NCBI GenBank assembly: GCA_001013295.1
Contig: LAZY01000044.1
Location: forward strand, 40,590 to 104,589
Length of the DNA: 64,000 nucleotides
Reading direction: 5' to 3'
Source of the DNA: Chryseobacterium indologenes
GTDB lineage: Bacteria; Bacteroidota; Bacteroidia; Flavobacteriales; Weeksellaceae
The notes below the pieces were generated by a model that saw only the letters and a program-made list of their open reading frames with translations, ran no database searches and was not told the origin of the DNA. Positions 34,507 to 44,133 of the stretch are shown one piece after another; the stretch's first letter is position 1; every line of letters begins with the position of its first letter. A program made the translations under genes and the position numbers.

Positions 34507-35202
34507 ATGAATGTGCAAGACATGGAAAAATCTAAAATTTTATATGCTGAAGATGACAAAACGATAGCCTTCCTGGTTCAGGACAGCCTTGAGAGCTATT
34601 ATGAGATCTCCTGTTATCCGGATGGAAGATCTGCATTGGAAGCCTTTAACACCCAAAGTTTTGACATTTGCCTCTTAGACATCATGATGCCTGAAATCAA
34701 CGGATTTGAACTGGCAGAGTATATCCGTAATCAAAATACTGAAATTCCCATTATTTTCATTTCTGCAAAGGCTTTGAAAGAAGATAGAATCAAAGGATTG
34801 AAAATAGGTGCAGATGATTACATCATAAAACCGTTCAGTATTGAAGAACTGATTCTGAAAATTGAAGTTTTTCTAAAGCGCTCAAAGAAAACCAGTCCCC
34901 AGCCGTCACAATACAGAGTCGGAACATATGATTTTGATCCTAAAAATTATACTTTACAGGACCATAACCAAACCATTACTCTTACTCAAAGAGAGTCTGA
35001 GCTTCTGCTTTATTTTATCCGCCATAAAAATACAGTTGTAAAAAGACAGGATATTCTGAAGGCCATCTGGGGTGATGATGATTATTTTATGGGCCGGAGT
35101 CTGGATGTATTTATTTCAAGGCTGAGAAAAGTGTTTGTAAATGAAGAAAATATATCGATCGAAAATCTGCATGGAATAGGCTTCAGGTTTTCTGAAAAAT
35201 AA
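34507..35202 (+). CDS. OmpR-family response regulator (second system)
   Basis: The 231-residue regulator has a receiver with phospho-acceptor D58 (CLLDIMMPEINGFE) and lysine in IIKP, and a winged-helix domain with SLDVFISRLRKVF. The second and sixth codons are alternative starts (MNVQDMEKSKILY; homologues usually begin near MEKSK). It is closely related in its DNA-binding helix to the regulator at 24191-24889, which fits the similar repeat words found at both promoters. Confidence 0.93.
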   Translation: MNVQDMEKSKILYAEDDKTIAFLVQDSLESYYEISCYPDGRSALEAFNTQSFDICLLDIMMPEINGFELAEYIRNQNTEIPIIFISAKALKEDRIKGLKIGADDYIIKPFSIEELILKIEVFLKRSKKTSPQPSQYRVGTYDFDPKNYTLQDHNQTITLTQRESELLLYFIRHKNTVVKRQDILKAIWGDDDYFMGRSLDVFISRLRKVFVNEENISIENLHGIGFRFSEK

Positions 35203-35290
35203 AACCGGGGAGAGTTTTACATAAATTAAAAGAAGAGACAATTATTATTTGATTTTTTAAGTAATTTTATCTTTTAATAATCTACTTTTC

Positions 35291-37588
35291 ATGAAAAATC
35301 CCGGCACTGCTATTTTTCTCTCATTTTTATTTTTCTCCACAGCCTTTAAAGCCCAGAAGTTTGAAAGACTTTACCAATATGTCAATCCACTGATCGGAAC
35401 GGAAAAAATGGGACATACCTATCCCGGAGCTACCGTTCCTTTTGGAGCTGTACAACTCAGTCCGGAAACGGATAGTCTTTCCTATGAACTCAATGGAAAA
35501 TATAATGGTGATGTTTACAAATACTGTGCAGGCTATCGCTATGAAGATAAAACGATAGTAGGTTTCAGCTCCACCCACTTCAGCGGAACAGGACATTCTG
35601 ACCTTGGAGATTTTCTCCTCATGCCTACCGTGGGAAAACTACAGCTTAACCCAGGCACAGCCTCCCATCCGGAAAGTGGCTACAGAAGTAGATTTTCACA
35701 TCAAAATGAAACTTCAGAAGCGGGCTATTATAAAGTAAAACTGGATGATCATCATATTCTTGCAGAATTAACAGCTTCCCCCAGAGTGGGCGTTCATCGT
35801 TATACCTTCCCTAAATCTGATCAGGCTCATATCATTTTGGATCTGATGGCCGGAATTTACAATTATGACGGAAAAAACGTATGGACCTATGTTCGTGTAG
35901 AAAACGGCAATACCATTACAGGGTATCGGCAGACCAATGGCTGGGCAAGAACCAGAACTGTTTATTTTGCCATGAAATTCTCAAAGCCTTTCAAAAATTA
36001 TGGTCAGAAAAATTATGATGAAAAACAAGTATATAAAGGGTTTTGGAGAAAATTTGACCAGACTAAAAATTTTCCGGAAATCGCAGGAAAGAATCTGAAA
36101 ATGTATTTTGATTTTGATACTCGGGAGAACGAAGCGATCGAAGTAAAACTTGCTATTTCCCCTGTAAGCCAGGCCAATGCCATGGAAAACCTTGAAAAAG
36201 AAGCCGGAAGCTTGTCTTTCGACCAGGTAAGATCCCAAGCACAGGAAAGCTGGAACAAAGAACTGAATAAAATCATCATCAAAGGTTCTGATCCTGAAAA
36301 GGCCAATTTTTATACAGCAATGTATCATACCTTTATCAATCCCACTGTCTATATGGATGTCAACGGAGAGTATAAAGGACTAGATCAAAACATTCATAAA
36401 GCATCAGGCTTTACCAATTATACTACTTTTTCCCTGTGGGATACCTATCGTGCCTTGCATCCATTCTTCAATATCATACAACCTCAGCGGAATAATGATA
36501 TGGTAAAGTCAATGATGGCCCACTACGATCAGTTTTCTATGAAAATGCTGCCGATCTGGTCCCATTATGCCAATGATAACTGGTGTATGAGCGGATATCA
36601 CAGTGTAAGTGTAGTGGCAGATGCCATTATCAAAGGAAATTATAACGGAGACCCTAAAGAAGCTTTGAAAGCCTGTATAGAAACAGCCAACAAAAGGGAT
36701 TATGAAGGGATCGGACAATATATTGATCTTGGGTATATTCCTGCCGAGAAAAGCGGAACTTCAGTTTCAAATACTCTGGAATATGCTTATGACGACTGGG
36801 CTATTGCGCAGCTTGCAAAACATTTGGGGGAAACAGAAATTTACCGTCAATTCATCAAACGTTCTGAAAACTGGAAAAATAATTTTGATCCAGCGATCGG
36901 TTTTATGCGTCCCCGTCTGGCAGATGGAAGTTTCAAAAAAGATTTTGATGTATTGAGTACTCACGGACAGGGCTTTATTGAAGGAAATTCCTGGAACTAC
37001 AGTTTCTTTGTTCCTCAAAACCCGGATGAACTGATTAAAATGATGGGAGGTAAAAAGAAGTTTGCCTCAAAACTTGACGAATTATTCACCATGCATCTTC
37101 CTGATGAGTTTTTTGCAGATACCGAAGACATCACACGAGAAGGAATCATCGGTGGCTACGTTCACGGAAACGAACCAGCCCATCATGTTGCCTACCTTTA
37201 TAACTGGGCAGGCCAGCCCTGGAAAACCCAGGCACAGATCCGCCGTATTTTAGAAATGCAATATAAAGCTACTCCTGACGGATTGGGAGGAAATGATGAT
37301 GCAGGACAAATGAGTGCCTGGTATATTCTAAGCTCTTTAGGTTTTTACCCTGTAGCTCCAGGCTCTGAAGATTATGCGATCGGAAGCCCGGCTATTGATC
37401 ATGCAGTTTTAAATCTGGAAAATGGAAAAACCTTTGAAATTGAAGCAATTAATCAGGGTTCTAAAAATGTATATGTTCAGAAGATTCTTCTCAATGGAAA
37501 GGAGATGAAAGATTTTACCCTGAAGCATTCCCAGATTATGAATGGAGGAAAACTGACTTTTTATATGGGAAATAAAGCGAAAAGATAA
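35291..37588 (+). CDS. GH92 family alpha-mannosidase
   Basis: The 765-residue secreted enzyme starts with a signal peptide (to about FKAQ). It shows the GH92 signature VNPLIGTEKMGHTYPGATVP, the GFSSTHFSGTGHSD segment and the late GNDDAGQMSAWYI motif with catalytic carboxylates. GH92 enzymes are calcium-dependent exo-alpha-mannosidases that trim host or yeast mannans and N-glycans. There is no SusC/SusD pair nearby, so it is not part of a classical utilisation locus in this window. Confidence 0.95.
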   Translation: MKNPGTAIFLSFLFFSTAFKAQKFERLYQYVNPLIGTEKMGHTYPGATVPFGAVQLSPETDSLSYELNGKYNGDVYKYCAGYRYEDKTIVGFSSTHFSGTGHSDLGDFLLMPTVGKLQLNPGTASHPESGYRSRFSHQNETSEAGYYKVKLDDHHILAELTASPRVGVHRYTFPKSDQAHIILDLMAGIYNYDGKNVWTYVRVENGNTITGYRQTNGWARTRTVYFAMKFSKPFKNYGQKNYDEKQVYKGFWRKFDQTKNFPEIAGKNLKMYFDFDTRENEAIEVKLAISPVSQANAMENLEKEAGSLSFDQVRSQAQESWNKELNKIIIKGSDPEKANFYTAMYHTFINPTVYMDVNGEYKGLDQNIHKASGFTNYTTFSLWDTYRALHPFFNIIQPQRNNDMVKSMMAHYDQFSMKMLPIWSHYANDNWCMSGYHSVSVVADAIIKGNYNGDPKEALKACIETANKRDYEGIGQYIDLGYIPAEKSGTSVSNTLEYAYDDWAIAQLAKHLGETEIYRQFIKRSENWKNNFDPAIGFMRPRLADGSFKKDFDVLSTHGQGFIEGNSWNYSFFVPQNPDELIKMMGGKKKFASKLDELFTMHLPDEFFADTEDITREGIIGGYVHGNEPAHHVAYLYNWAGQPWKTQAQIRRILEMQYKATPDGLGGNDDAGQMSAWYILSSLGFYPVAPGSEDYAIGSPAIDHAVLNLENGKTFEIEAINQGSKNVYVQKILLNGKEMKDFTLKHSQIMNGGKLTFYMGNKAKR

Positions 37589-37626
37589 ATTGTGAGAAAT
37601 AAAAATATAAACACCATTTATTCTTG

Positions 37627-37700
37627 GTTTAAAATAAGTTTCGGCTAAAGCCGATGGATATTTAACAAATAATAAAGCGGGCTAAAGCCCGCTTCTATTG
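37627..37700. repeat. Palindromic repeat element, copy A
   Basis: The element has two hairpins: CGGCTAAAGCCG (37642-37653) and AAGCGGGCTAAAGCCCGCTT (37675-37694). It is flanked by the conserved words AAAATAAGTTT and CTATTGA. It sits between the convergent GH92 and TPR genes. Two more copies are at 38884-38953 and 54086-54156. Confidence 0.85.
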
Positions 37701-37706
37701 ATTTTA

Positions 37707-38762
37707 TTATTGCCCTGAACATTTTTCTTTATACAATTTGGTTCCTTGGGTCTGTTCCAGATCTTTTAATCTTTTTAATGCTGTGCAGGCTACATTTACA
37801 TTATTCAGAGCCAGGGAAATTGAGACGACGTTGTACAATGACTCAATATTGGTATTATCCTCCTCATGGGCTTTATTGAAAAAGTAGATTGCGTTATCAT
37901 ATTTTTGCTTATTGGTAGCCTCTACTCCTTTATTGAAGTCCTCTAAAGAAGTTCGTTTATCTTTTATATCGATTATAATTCCTTTATCTTCTTTACGAGG
38001 TATTCTATTATAAAAGCCCAAACTACCAGAGCCTTCTTCTATTTTACTTATGAAATGATAAGGAATAATAATTTTTTCAAACTTCTCAAATCCTGTTATA
38101 TCCCAAATTTTATAATCCTTTTGTAACGTACTTTGGAAAAGATCAACACTTGTCTGATTATTTTTAAGATATTTTTTATTACCTACTCCTACTTCAACCC
38201 TCTGTTTTTTAGGAAAAATTGTGATTTCTCCTTCCACAGTAAAATCGTGGGTATAATTTTTTTTTGAGTAAGATTCCATCATTTCAGTAATGAACTCCTT
38301 TTTCAATGTTGGAGATACTTCTCGGGAAGTAATGACAATAGAATCTCCGGTTGCTTTATCCGTAAAATCTTTTACAACGGCTGATGTTTTCACAAACCAC
38401 ATCTTTTTTATCTTATCCGGAAAAGTGACTCCAACCGTTTTCTGTACAACAATTAATGAATCCGATGTTAATTTTTCAATCTGATAATCAGATAGAGAAG
38501 AAAAGCGCATCAGATTCTTCTCGAATTTCACATCTACACATTTTGTTCTTTCTACAGCCCAGGGATCAATATATTCACATACCTTGCTCCCATTAATCTT
38601 CCATACCAAAAACCTGTATGAACCTCCTGATAAATCCCGGCTGCCATCAAGCATTTTAGATTCCACTTTTGTCCATGATGTATTTGATAGCAGCTGAGTA
38701 TTGATCTGTGAGCTAAGCTGTAAAGAAATAGATAGAAATACAATTAAAAAAAATTTATACAT
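37707..38762 (-). CDS. Secreted TPR-containing protein of unknown function
   Basis: The 351-residue protein has a signal peptide (to about LQLSSQ). The N-terminal part is beta-rich without a known domain (residues 20-270). The C-terminal 75 residues (YDNAIYFFNKAHEED and on) form two TPR-like helix pairs. I recognise no enzymatic motif. The gene is bracketed by two direct-orientation copies of a palindromic repeat element (37627-37700 and 38884-38953). Confidence 0.75.
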   Translation of the reverse strand: MYKFFLIVFLSISLQLSSQINTQLLSNTSWTKVESKMLDGSRDLSGGSYRFLVWKINGSKVCEYIDPWAVERTKCVDVKFEKNLMRFSSLSDYQIEKLTSDSLIVVQKTVGVTFPDKIKKMWFVKTSAVVKDFTDKATGDSIVITSREVSPTLKKEFITEMMESYSKKNYTHDFTVEGEITIFPKKQRVEVGVGNKKYLKNNQTSVDLFQSTLQKDYKIWDITGFEKFEKIIIPYHFISKIEEGSGSLGFYNRIPRKEDKGIIIDIKDKRTSLEDFNKGVEATNKQKYDNAIYFFNKAHEEDNTNIESLYNVVSISLALNNVNVACTALKRLKDLEQTQGTKLYKEKCSGQ

Positions 38763-38883
38763 AGATATTGGTTATTATTTTTCCGCGCAAAGCTACACAA
38801 AATTTGACATGTTTGAACGAGTCATAATTGAATAGAAAATTTGTTGATCTTCATAATTGAAAGATAAAAATATAAACACTCTC

Positions 38884-38953
38884 TTAAAATAAGTTTCGGC
38901 TGAACCCAATGCCTATATAAAACAAGAAAGCGGGCTAAAGCCCGCTTCTATTG
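38884..38953. repeat. Palindromic repeat element, copy B
   Basis: It has the same layout as copy A, with the second hairpin AAGCGGGCTAAAGCCCGCTT identical (38928-38947). The first hairpin (CGGCTGAACCCA, from about 38898) has decayed. It lies in the 264-base gap between the dihydroorotase end and the TPR gene start; nothing else is clear in that gap. Confidence 0.85.
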
Positions 38954-39026
38954 AATTCTTATGATTACCTCCTGCTATCAGCCTGAGACTATCTTACGAT
39001 TTTGCAATTTCGCTTTTTTATCCTCT

Positions 39027-40361
39027 CTACTCCACTTCAAAAAGCAAACGTTCTCCAAACTTCTCCTCAGCAATGACTCCGTTATCATACACCAGATGAC
39101 CGTTCACAAACGTATGGGTTACCTCAGAATGAAAATTCATTCCTTCTAATGGGCTCCATCCGCATTTGTACAGGATATTGTCTTTGGAAACTGTCCAGTC
39201 GGCATTTAGATCTACCAGTACAAGATCTGCTTTATATCCTTCTCTCACGAACCCTCTTTTCTCTACTCTGAAAAGGATCGCCGGATTGTGACACATTTTC
39301 TCTACAATCTTCTCCAAGGATATTTTACCGTTTTTATAGTTTTCCAGCATCACAACCAATGAGTGCTGTACCAATGGTGCTCCGGACGGGCATTTTGTAT
39401 ACACATTATTCTTTTCTTCTGCTGTATGAGGAGCATGGTCAGTAGCAATAACATCAATTCTGTCATCCAGAAGTGCTTCCCAAAGCCCGTCTTTATCTTT
39501 CTGTGTTTTTACAGCAGGATTCCATTTGATCAAACCGCCTCTTGTTTCGTAATCTTCATTCGTAAAGGTCAAATGGTGAACGCAAACCTCAGCCGTGATT
39601 TTTTTATCCTTTAAAGGAATATCATTTCTGAAAAGCTCCATTTCTTTCGCGGTTGAAAGGTGGAAAACGTGAAGTCTTGCTCCTGTTTTCTGAGCAAGCT
39701 CTACAGCTTTGGAAGATGATTTGTAGCAAGCCTCTTCACTTCTGATCAGATGGTGAAATTTTACGGGAATATCGTCTCCATATTCATCGATGTATTTTTG
39801 GGTATTGGCTCTGATGGTTGCTTCATCTTCACAGTGAACGGCGATCAGCATTTTGGTATTGCTGAAAATATTTTCAAGGGTTTCCGGATTATCTACCAGC
39901 ATATTTCCTGTAGATGATCCCAGGAACAGTTTAATTCCGGGAACATTTCTTGGATTGGTTTTTAAAACTTCCTCAAGATTATCATTAGTACCTCCCATCA
40001 TGAATCCATAATTGGCATAAGCCTTCTGGGAACCAATCTCATATTTATCAGCCAGCAATTCCTGAGTAACCGCATTCGGTACAGTATTCGGCTGATCGAT
40101 AAAGCTGGTGATCCCTCCGGCTATGGCAGCCCTTGATTCACTTTCAATATCTCCTTTATGCGTCAGACCCGGCTCACGGAAGTGTACCTGGTCATCAATC
40201 ACTCCCGGAAGAAGATACTTTCCGGAACCATCAATGATCTGATCTGCGTCTTCAGAGATTGCCGTATTGATGATAGCAATTACATCATTTTCTATTAAGA
40301 CATCGCTCTCAAAGACTCTGCCTTCGTTGACGATGTTTACATTTTTGATAAGGATTTTCAT
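39027..40361 (-). CDS. pyrC: Dihydroorotase (class I-like)
   Basis: The 444-residue amidohydrolase matches the dihydroorotase that closes the pyrimidine ring of carbamoyl-aspartate. Near residue 60 it reads DDQVHFREPG, the standard loop except that the first metal-binding His of HxH is Gln. The carboxylated-lysine region GIKLFLGSSTG, VHCED, and ATDHAPH with the catalytic Asp are intact. The Gln seems usual for this lineage. Allantoinase is the main alternative, but the pyrimidine role is more likely. There are no other pyr genes nearby. Confidence 0.87.
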   Translation of the reverse strand: MKILIKNVNIVNEGRVFESDVLIENDVIAIINTAISEDADQIIDGSGKYLLPGVIDDQVHFREPGLTHKGDIESESRAAIAGGITSFIDQPNTVPNAVTQELLADKYEIGSQKAYANYGFMMGGTNDNLEEVLKTNPRNVPGIKLFLGSSTGNMLVDNPETLENIFSNTKMLIAVHCEDEATIRANTQKYIDEYGDDIPVKFHHLIRSEEACYKSSSKAVELAQKTGARLHVFHLSTAKEMELFRNDIPLKDKKITAEVCVHHLTFTNEDYETRGGLIKWNPAVKTQKDKDGLWEALLDDRIDVIATDHAPHTAEEKNNVYTKCPSGAPLVQHSLVVMLENYKNGKISLEKIVEKMCHNPAILFRVEKRGFVREGYKADLVLVDLNADWTVSKDNILYKCGWSPLEGMNFHSEVTHTFVNGHLVYDNGVIAEEKFGERLLFEVE

Positions 40362-40529
40362 TTTTACTTAGATATTAGATCACAGAAGTCAGAAAATCAG
40401 AGCGATGAGCAATCAGTAATATGCCATTACTTATTTCCGGCATCTGTCATCTAACTTCTATTAAAAAGCAAAATTAAGGTTTATGAATGAATTTTAATAT
40501 CACCCGTTACAAATCAATTTCTAAATATT

Positions 40530-40537
40530 TACATTTG
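40530..40537 (+). promoter_or_regulatory. -7 box TACATTTG before the flippase gene
   Basis: It matches TAnnTTTG perfectly, and the TTG start codon follows 16 bases later. The message would have a very short leader. Confidence 0.5.
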
Positions 40538-40553
40538 CATAAAATTTTTCGAA

Positions 40554-42008
40554 TTGTATAAGAAATTATTTGGGCAGACAGCGGTATATGGACTCAGTTC
40601 TGTATTGGTCCGTATCTTCCCATTCGTTATTGCACCAATCGTGACAAAGACCTTCGGGCCGGCAGCTTCATCGCCGTTTGTAGACTGGTATTCCATCGCG
40701 GGAGTAATTACCGTATTGCTTACCCATGGTATGGAAACTTCTTTTTTCCGGTTTGCTCAGGAAGAAAATATTGATAAAAAAACATTAATTTCTACCTGTT
40801 CGGTGAGTATCATCAGCATGGGGCTGATCTATCTTATTCTGGGATATGTATTCAGGTTTCAGCTGGCACAGGCCTTTGAAACACCTGATCAGGTCAATTA
40901 CCTTATCATCTTTCTCTTTATCCTTTCTTTGGATGCTTTTTCTACCATTCCATCGGCAATATTGAGACTTCAGGGGAAACCTTTTAAATATATGCTGTCT
41001 AAGGTAGCAGGATCTCTGGTTTATTTTTTATTGGTGATCTTCTTTATAAGATGGCTTCCCAATCATCCTGAAGGAATTTTAGGGTTAAAATATAATCCTG
41101 ATTTTGGAGTAGGTTATGTTTTTGTTGCCAACCTTATTCAGAGTATCATCACACTTTTAATCGTAGGGAAAGAATTCTTCAGTTTCAGCCTTTCGAAATT
41201 TGATTTTGGTTTATGGAAAAGAATTATGAATTACTCTTGGCCGGTTATGATTGCAGGACTTGCAGGGATTGTCAATCAAACGCTGGACAGACAGTTCCTG
41301 AAATATCTGTTGCCTGAAGAAGAAGCCCGCCACCAGATTGGAGTGTATGGAGCGGTATATAAAATCGCCACTTTTATTACAGTTTTCAGACAGGCTTATC
41401 AATTAGGAATTGAACCTTATTTCTTTTCAAGTTTTAAAAATAAAGATTCTCATAAGACCTATGCCGTCCTGATGGATGTTTTCGTCATATGCAGTTGTAT
41501 CATTTATATGGGGCTGATGGTAAACCTTCAGTGGATCTCTGAAAAATATCTGCGGAATCCTCTTTATTATGAAGGAATCGAAATCATTCCTTTCGTAATG
41601 CTGGGAGCATTGTTTCTGGGAATCTATCTTAACCTTTCCATTTGGTATAAATTATCGGATCAGACACGCGTAGGACTGTATATTTCAGTAATTGGTGCTT
41701 GTATTACGATCCTGATCAACTTCCTGTTTATTCCGACCTATGGATATTGGGCAAGTGCTATGGCAGCTCTGATCACCTTTATGTCTATGATGATTATCTC
41801 CTATGTCTGGGGCCAGAAGCAATACCCTATTCATTATAATACGGGAAAGATTGCCATGTATCTGGTTTTCACAATTACCTTTTCACTCCTTTCTTTTTAT
41901 GAGTTCAGAACCAATTATCTGGTAGGAAATCTATTCCTGATCTTATTCCTTGGTCTTGTTGCTTTTAAAGAAAAAACCATCGTATCCAAAATCCTGAAAA
42001 GGTCATAA
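40554..42008 (+). CDS. Lipopolysaccharide/polysaccharide flippase (MOP superfamily)
   Basis: The 484-residue protein has about 12-14 membrane helices and belongs to the Wzx/MviN-like exporter group that moves lipid-linked sugars across the inner membrane. It begins with YKKLFGQTAVYGLSSVLVR. The first in-frame codon with this N-terminus is TTG at 40554; there is no ATG nearby in frame, so TTG is taken as the start. The next gene, a sugar-nucleotide transferase, is consistent with cell-surface glycan synthesis. Confidence 0.85.
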   Translation: MYKKLFGQTAVYGLSSVLVRIFPFVIAPIVTKTFGPAASSPFVDWYSIAGVITVLLTHGMETSFFRFAQEENIDKKTLISTCSVSIISMGLIYLILGYVFRFQLAQAFETPDQVNYLIIFLFILSLDAFSTIPSAILRLQGKPFKYMLSKVAGSLVYFLLVIFFIRWLPNHPEGILGLKYNPDFGVGYVFVANLIQSIITLLIVGKEFFSFSLSKFDFGLWKRIMNYSWPVMIAGLAGIVNQTLDRQFLKYLLPEEEARHQIGVYGAVYKIATFITVFRQAYQLGIEPYFFSSFKNKDSHKTYAVLMDVFVICSCIIYMGLMVNLQWISEKYLRNPLYYEGIEIIPFVMLGALFLGIYLNLSIWYKLSDQTRVGLYISVIGACITILINFLFIPTYGYWASAMAALITFMSMMIISYVWGQKQYPIHYNTGKIAMYLVFTITFSLLSFYEFRTNYLVGNLFLILFLGLVAFKEKTIVSKILKRS

Positions 42009-42159
42009 CCTTTGGTCTCTATTTTGATAATGATTATACCTTACAATAGCAGACAAAGACTTTAACCATGATAAGTATTATGCCTTTAAGGCATTTTAAT
42101 TACTATATTTAGCAAAAAAATAAACTACATTTAAACAAAAAAACATCGTTATATCATCT

Positions 42160-43176
42160 ATGAAAATTATTGTTCCTATGGCTGGACGCGGATCCAGACT
42201 ACGTCCACATACACTGACCGTTCCAAAACCACTTATTCCTATCGCTGGTAAACCTATTGTACAGAGATTGGTGGAAGATATTGCTAAGGTTGCAGGAGAA
42301 GAAATTGAAGAAGTAGCATTTATCATCGGAGATTTTGGACCTGAGATCGAAAGATCCCTTATTCAGATTGCTGAAAAGCTTGGAGCAAAAGGAAGCATAT
42401 ATTATCAGAACGACCCTCTTGGAACTGCCCATGCTATCAAGTGTGCGGAGCAATCTATGCAGGGAGACGTGGTGATTGCTTTCGCAGATACCTTATTCCG
42501 TGCCGATTTCCAATTAGATAAAAACTCAGATGGAGTGATCTGGGTAAAAAGTGTGGAAGATCCTTCTGCATTTGGGGTTGTCAAATTAGACAACTACGGT
42601 TTCATCACTGATTTTGTTGAAAAACCACAGACTTTCGTTTCTGATCTTGCTATCATCGGAATCTATTATTTCAACAGCGCAGAAAAGCTGATGGATGAGA
42701 TCAACTATATTATGGAAAATAATATTAAAAACGGAGGTGAATATCAGCTGACAACTGCTTTGGAAAACCTGAGAGCAAAAGGCGCTAAGTTTACTCTGGG
42801 AAAAGTAAATGACTGGATGGACTGTGGTAACAAAAACGCTACAGTAGAAACCAACAGCAAGATTCTTGAATATGAAAGAGAGGAAATGACCCACTACCCA
42901 GCTTCGGCAGTTATTGAGAATTCTTTGATCATCCAGCCTTGTTTCATCGGGGAGAATGTAAAGATTTCCAATTCTAAAGTAGGCCCTGGTGTTTCATTGG
43001 GTAACAATACTACGGTAGTAAATTCTAACATCGAGAATTCCCTGATCCAGGAAAATACAAGAATCAATCATGGAAACCTTTCCAATTCTATGATCGGTAA
43101 TTCTGCTCAATATTTCGGGGTAGCCAGAGAAATTTCTTTGGGAGACTACTCTGTTTTAGATTTTCTTTCTAAATAA
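42160..43176 (+). CDS. Sugar-phosphate nucleotidyltransferase with hexapeptide C-terminus
   Basis: The 338-residue enzyme has the nucleotidyltransferase signature (AGRGSRLRPHT, then PKPLIPIAGKPI), a D112-type metal residue in FADTLF, and an EKP motif. The C-terminal 80 residues form left-handed beta-helix repeats. Such proteins make NDP-sugars (dTDP-glucose, GDP-mannose or UDP-sugar); the exact sugar cannot be read. It follows the flippase gene after 151 bases and ends at a strong hairpin. Confidence 0.88.
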   Translation: MKIIVPMAGRGSRLRPHTLTVPKPLIPIAGKPIVQRLVEDIAKVAGEEIEEVAFIIGDFGPEIERSLIQIAEKLGAKGSIYYQNDPLGTAHAIKCAEQSMQGDVVIAFADTLFRADFQLDKNSDGVIWVKSVEDPSAFGVVKLDNYGFITDFVEKPQTFVSDLAIIGIYYFNSAEKLMDEINYIMENNIKNGGEYQLTTALENLRAKGAKFTLGKVNDWMDCGNKNATVETNSKILEYEREEMTHYPASAVIENSLIIQPCFIGENVKISNSKVGPGVSLGNNTTVVNSNIENSLIQENTRINHGNLSNSMIGNSAQYFGVAREISLGDYSVLDFLSK

Positions 43177-43215
43177 ATAAGACCGGAAATTCTTTAACTT
43201 AAACAAGATATAATC

Positions 43216-43243
43216 AAACCACACAAAACACTTTGTGTGGTTT
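43216..43243 (+). terminator. Perfect hairpin after the nucleotidyltransferase gene
   Basis: AAACCACACAAA (43216-43227) pairs with all 12 bases of TTTGTGTGGTTT (43232-43243). The T run after it is short, but the stem is strong. Confidence 0.7.
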
Positions 43244-43287
43244 GGCGTTAATATTGCACGATTTTTTTTAAATCAAAAGATAAATAC

Positions 43288-44133
43288 ATGAAAAATTGGA
43301 TACCACTCTTTTTATTGATTCTTGCTTTATCATCCTGTAAAACCCGTACCGGTGCCAAAAATGACACTACCAATACGCGAGACAGCATCAGAACAGCGGA
43401 AGACAACAGAAATCCAAAAGATGTAAATGAACCGGTGAGAGACAAATTCACTTTCTTCGAACATGTAGTGGTTCCTCCAAAATTTGACCAGATCAAGATT
43501 GACAGTAAAGTACGTGTAGAAACAGGAAGCTATGTTCCCACTCTGGATGCCACCATCTATATTGAAAACGACAAAAAGGTATGGATGAATCTGAGAGCCC
43601 TTTTCATCAATGCTGCCAGAGGAATTGCAACTCCGGAAGGCATAAAGGGGCAGGATAAAATCAACAAGACCTATATCGATTCTGATTTTGACTACCTCAA
43701 CAATTTACTGAATGTCAATTTCATTGATTACAAAGCACTGGAAAAGATCTTACTGGGCCGAACATTTGTAAAGATCAATGACTCACAGTTTACCCTGACT
43801 CAAAATGCTCAGGGGTACAAAATGGTTTCCAACGTCAATCAGAAAATTGTAACGGATGAGAAACAAAGAGAGTACAAAATAGTCCTGCAATATGATACCA
43901 ATTACGATTTACTAAGTGTCAATCTGAAAGATATTCTCTCTTCAGACGAGTTGGAAATTTCTTATAGCGACTGGGATGAGTTCAACGGAATCCGTCTTCC
44001 AAAAAATGTTAAAATAATTATAAAAGGTTCAAAATCTAGTCAAATCTTACTGGAAAATACGAAATTTGACTTTTCGAGGATGGAAACACCTTATTCTGTA
44101 CCATCCAGTTATAAGAAAATAGAGATTAAATGA
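43288..44133 (+). CDS. DUF4292 lipoprotein
   Basis: The 281-residue lipoprotein has a lipobox at Cys17 or so (ALSSC) and the family pattern with an N-terminal low-complexity linker followed by a beta-rich domain (KIDSKVRVETG, SVNLKDILS, LPKNVKIIIKG). In Bacteroidota DUF4292 proteins sit next to the EnvC-like gene, as here, and may be part of an outer-membrane lipoprotein or LPS pathway. The overlap with the next gene is ATGA. Confidence 0.85.
   Translation: MKNWIPLFLLILALSSCKTRTGAKNDTTNTRDSIRTAEDNRNPKDVNEPVRDKFTFFEHVVVPPKFDQIKIDSKVRVETGSYVPTLDATIYIENDKKVWMNLRALFINAARGIATPEGIKGQDKINKTYIDSDFDYLNNLLNVNFIDYKALEKILLGRTFVKINDSQFTLTQNAQGYKMVSNVNQKIVTDEKQREYKIVLQYDTNYDLLSVNLKDILSSDELEISYSDWDEFNGIRLPKNVKIIIKGSKSSQILLENTKFDFSRMETPYSVPSSYKKIEIK

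Noticed and set aside
37642..38947. CRISPR-like spacing of GGCTAAAGCC repeats
   Set aside because: Only three copies, irregular distance, each made of two hairpins; it is a dispersed palindromic element, not an array.
37627..38953. Composite mobile element carrying the TPR gene
   Set aside because: There is no transposase, integrase or target-site duplication; bracketing by repeats alone is not enough to call an element.
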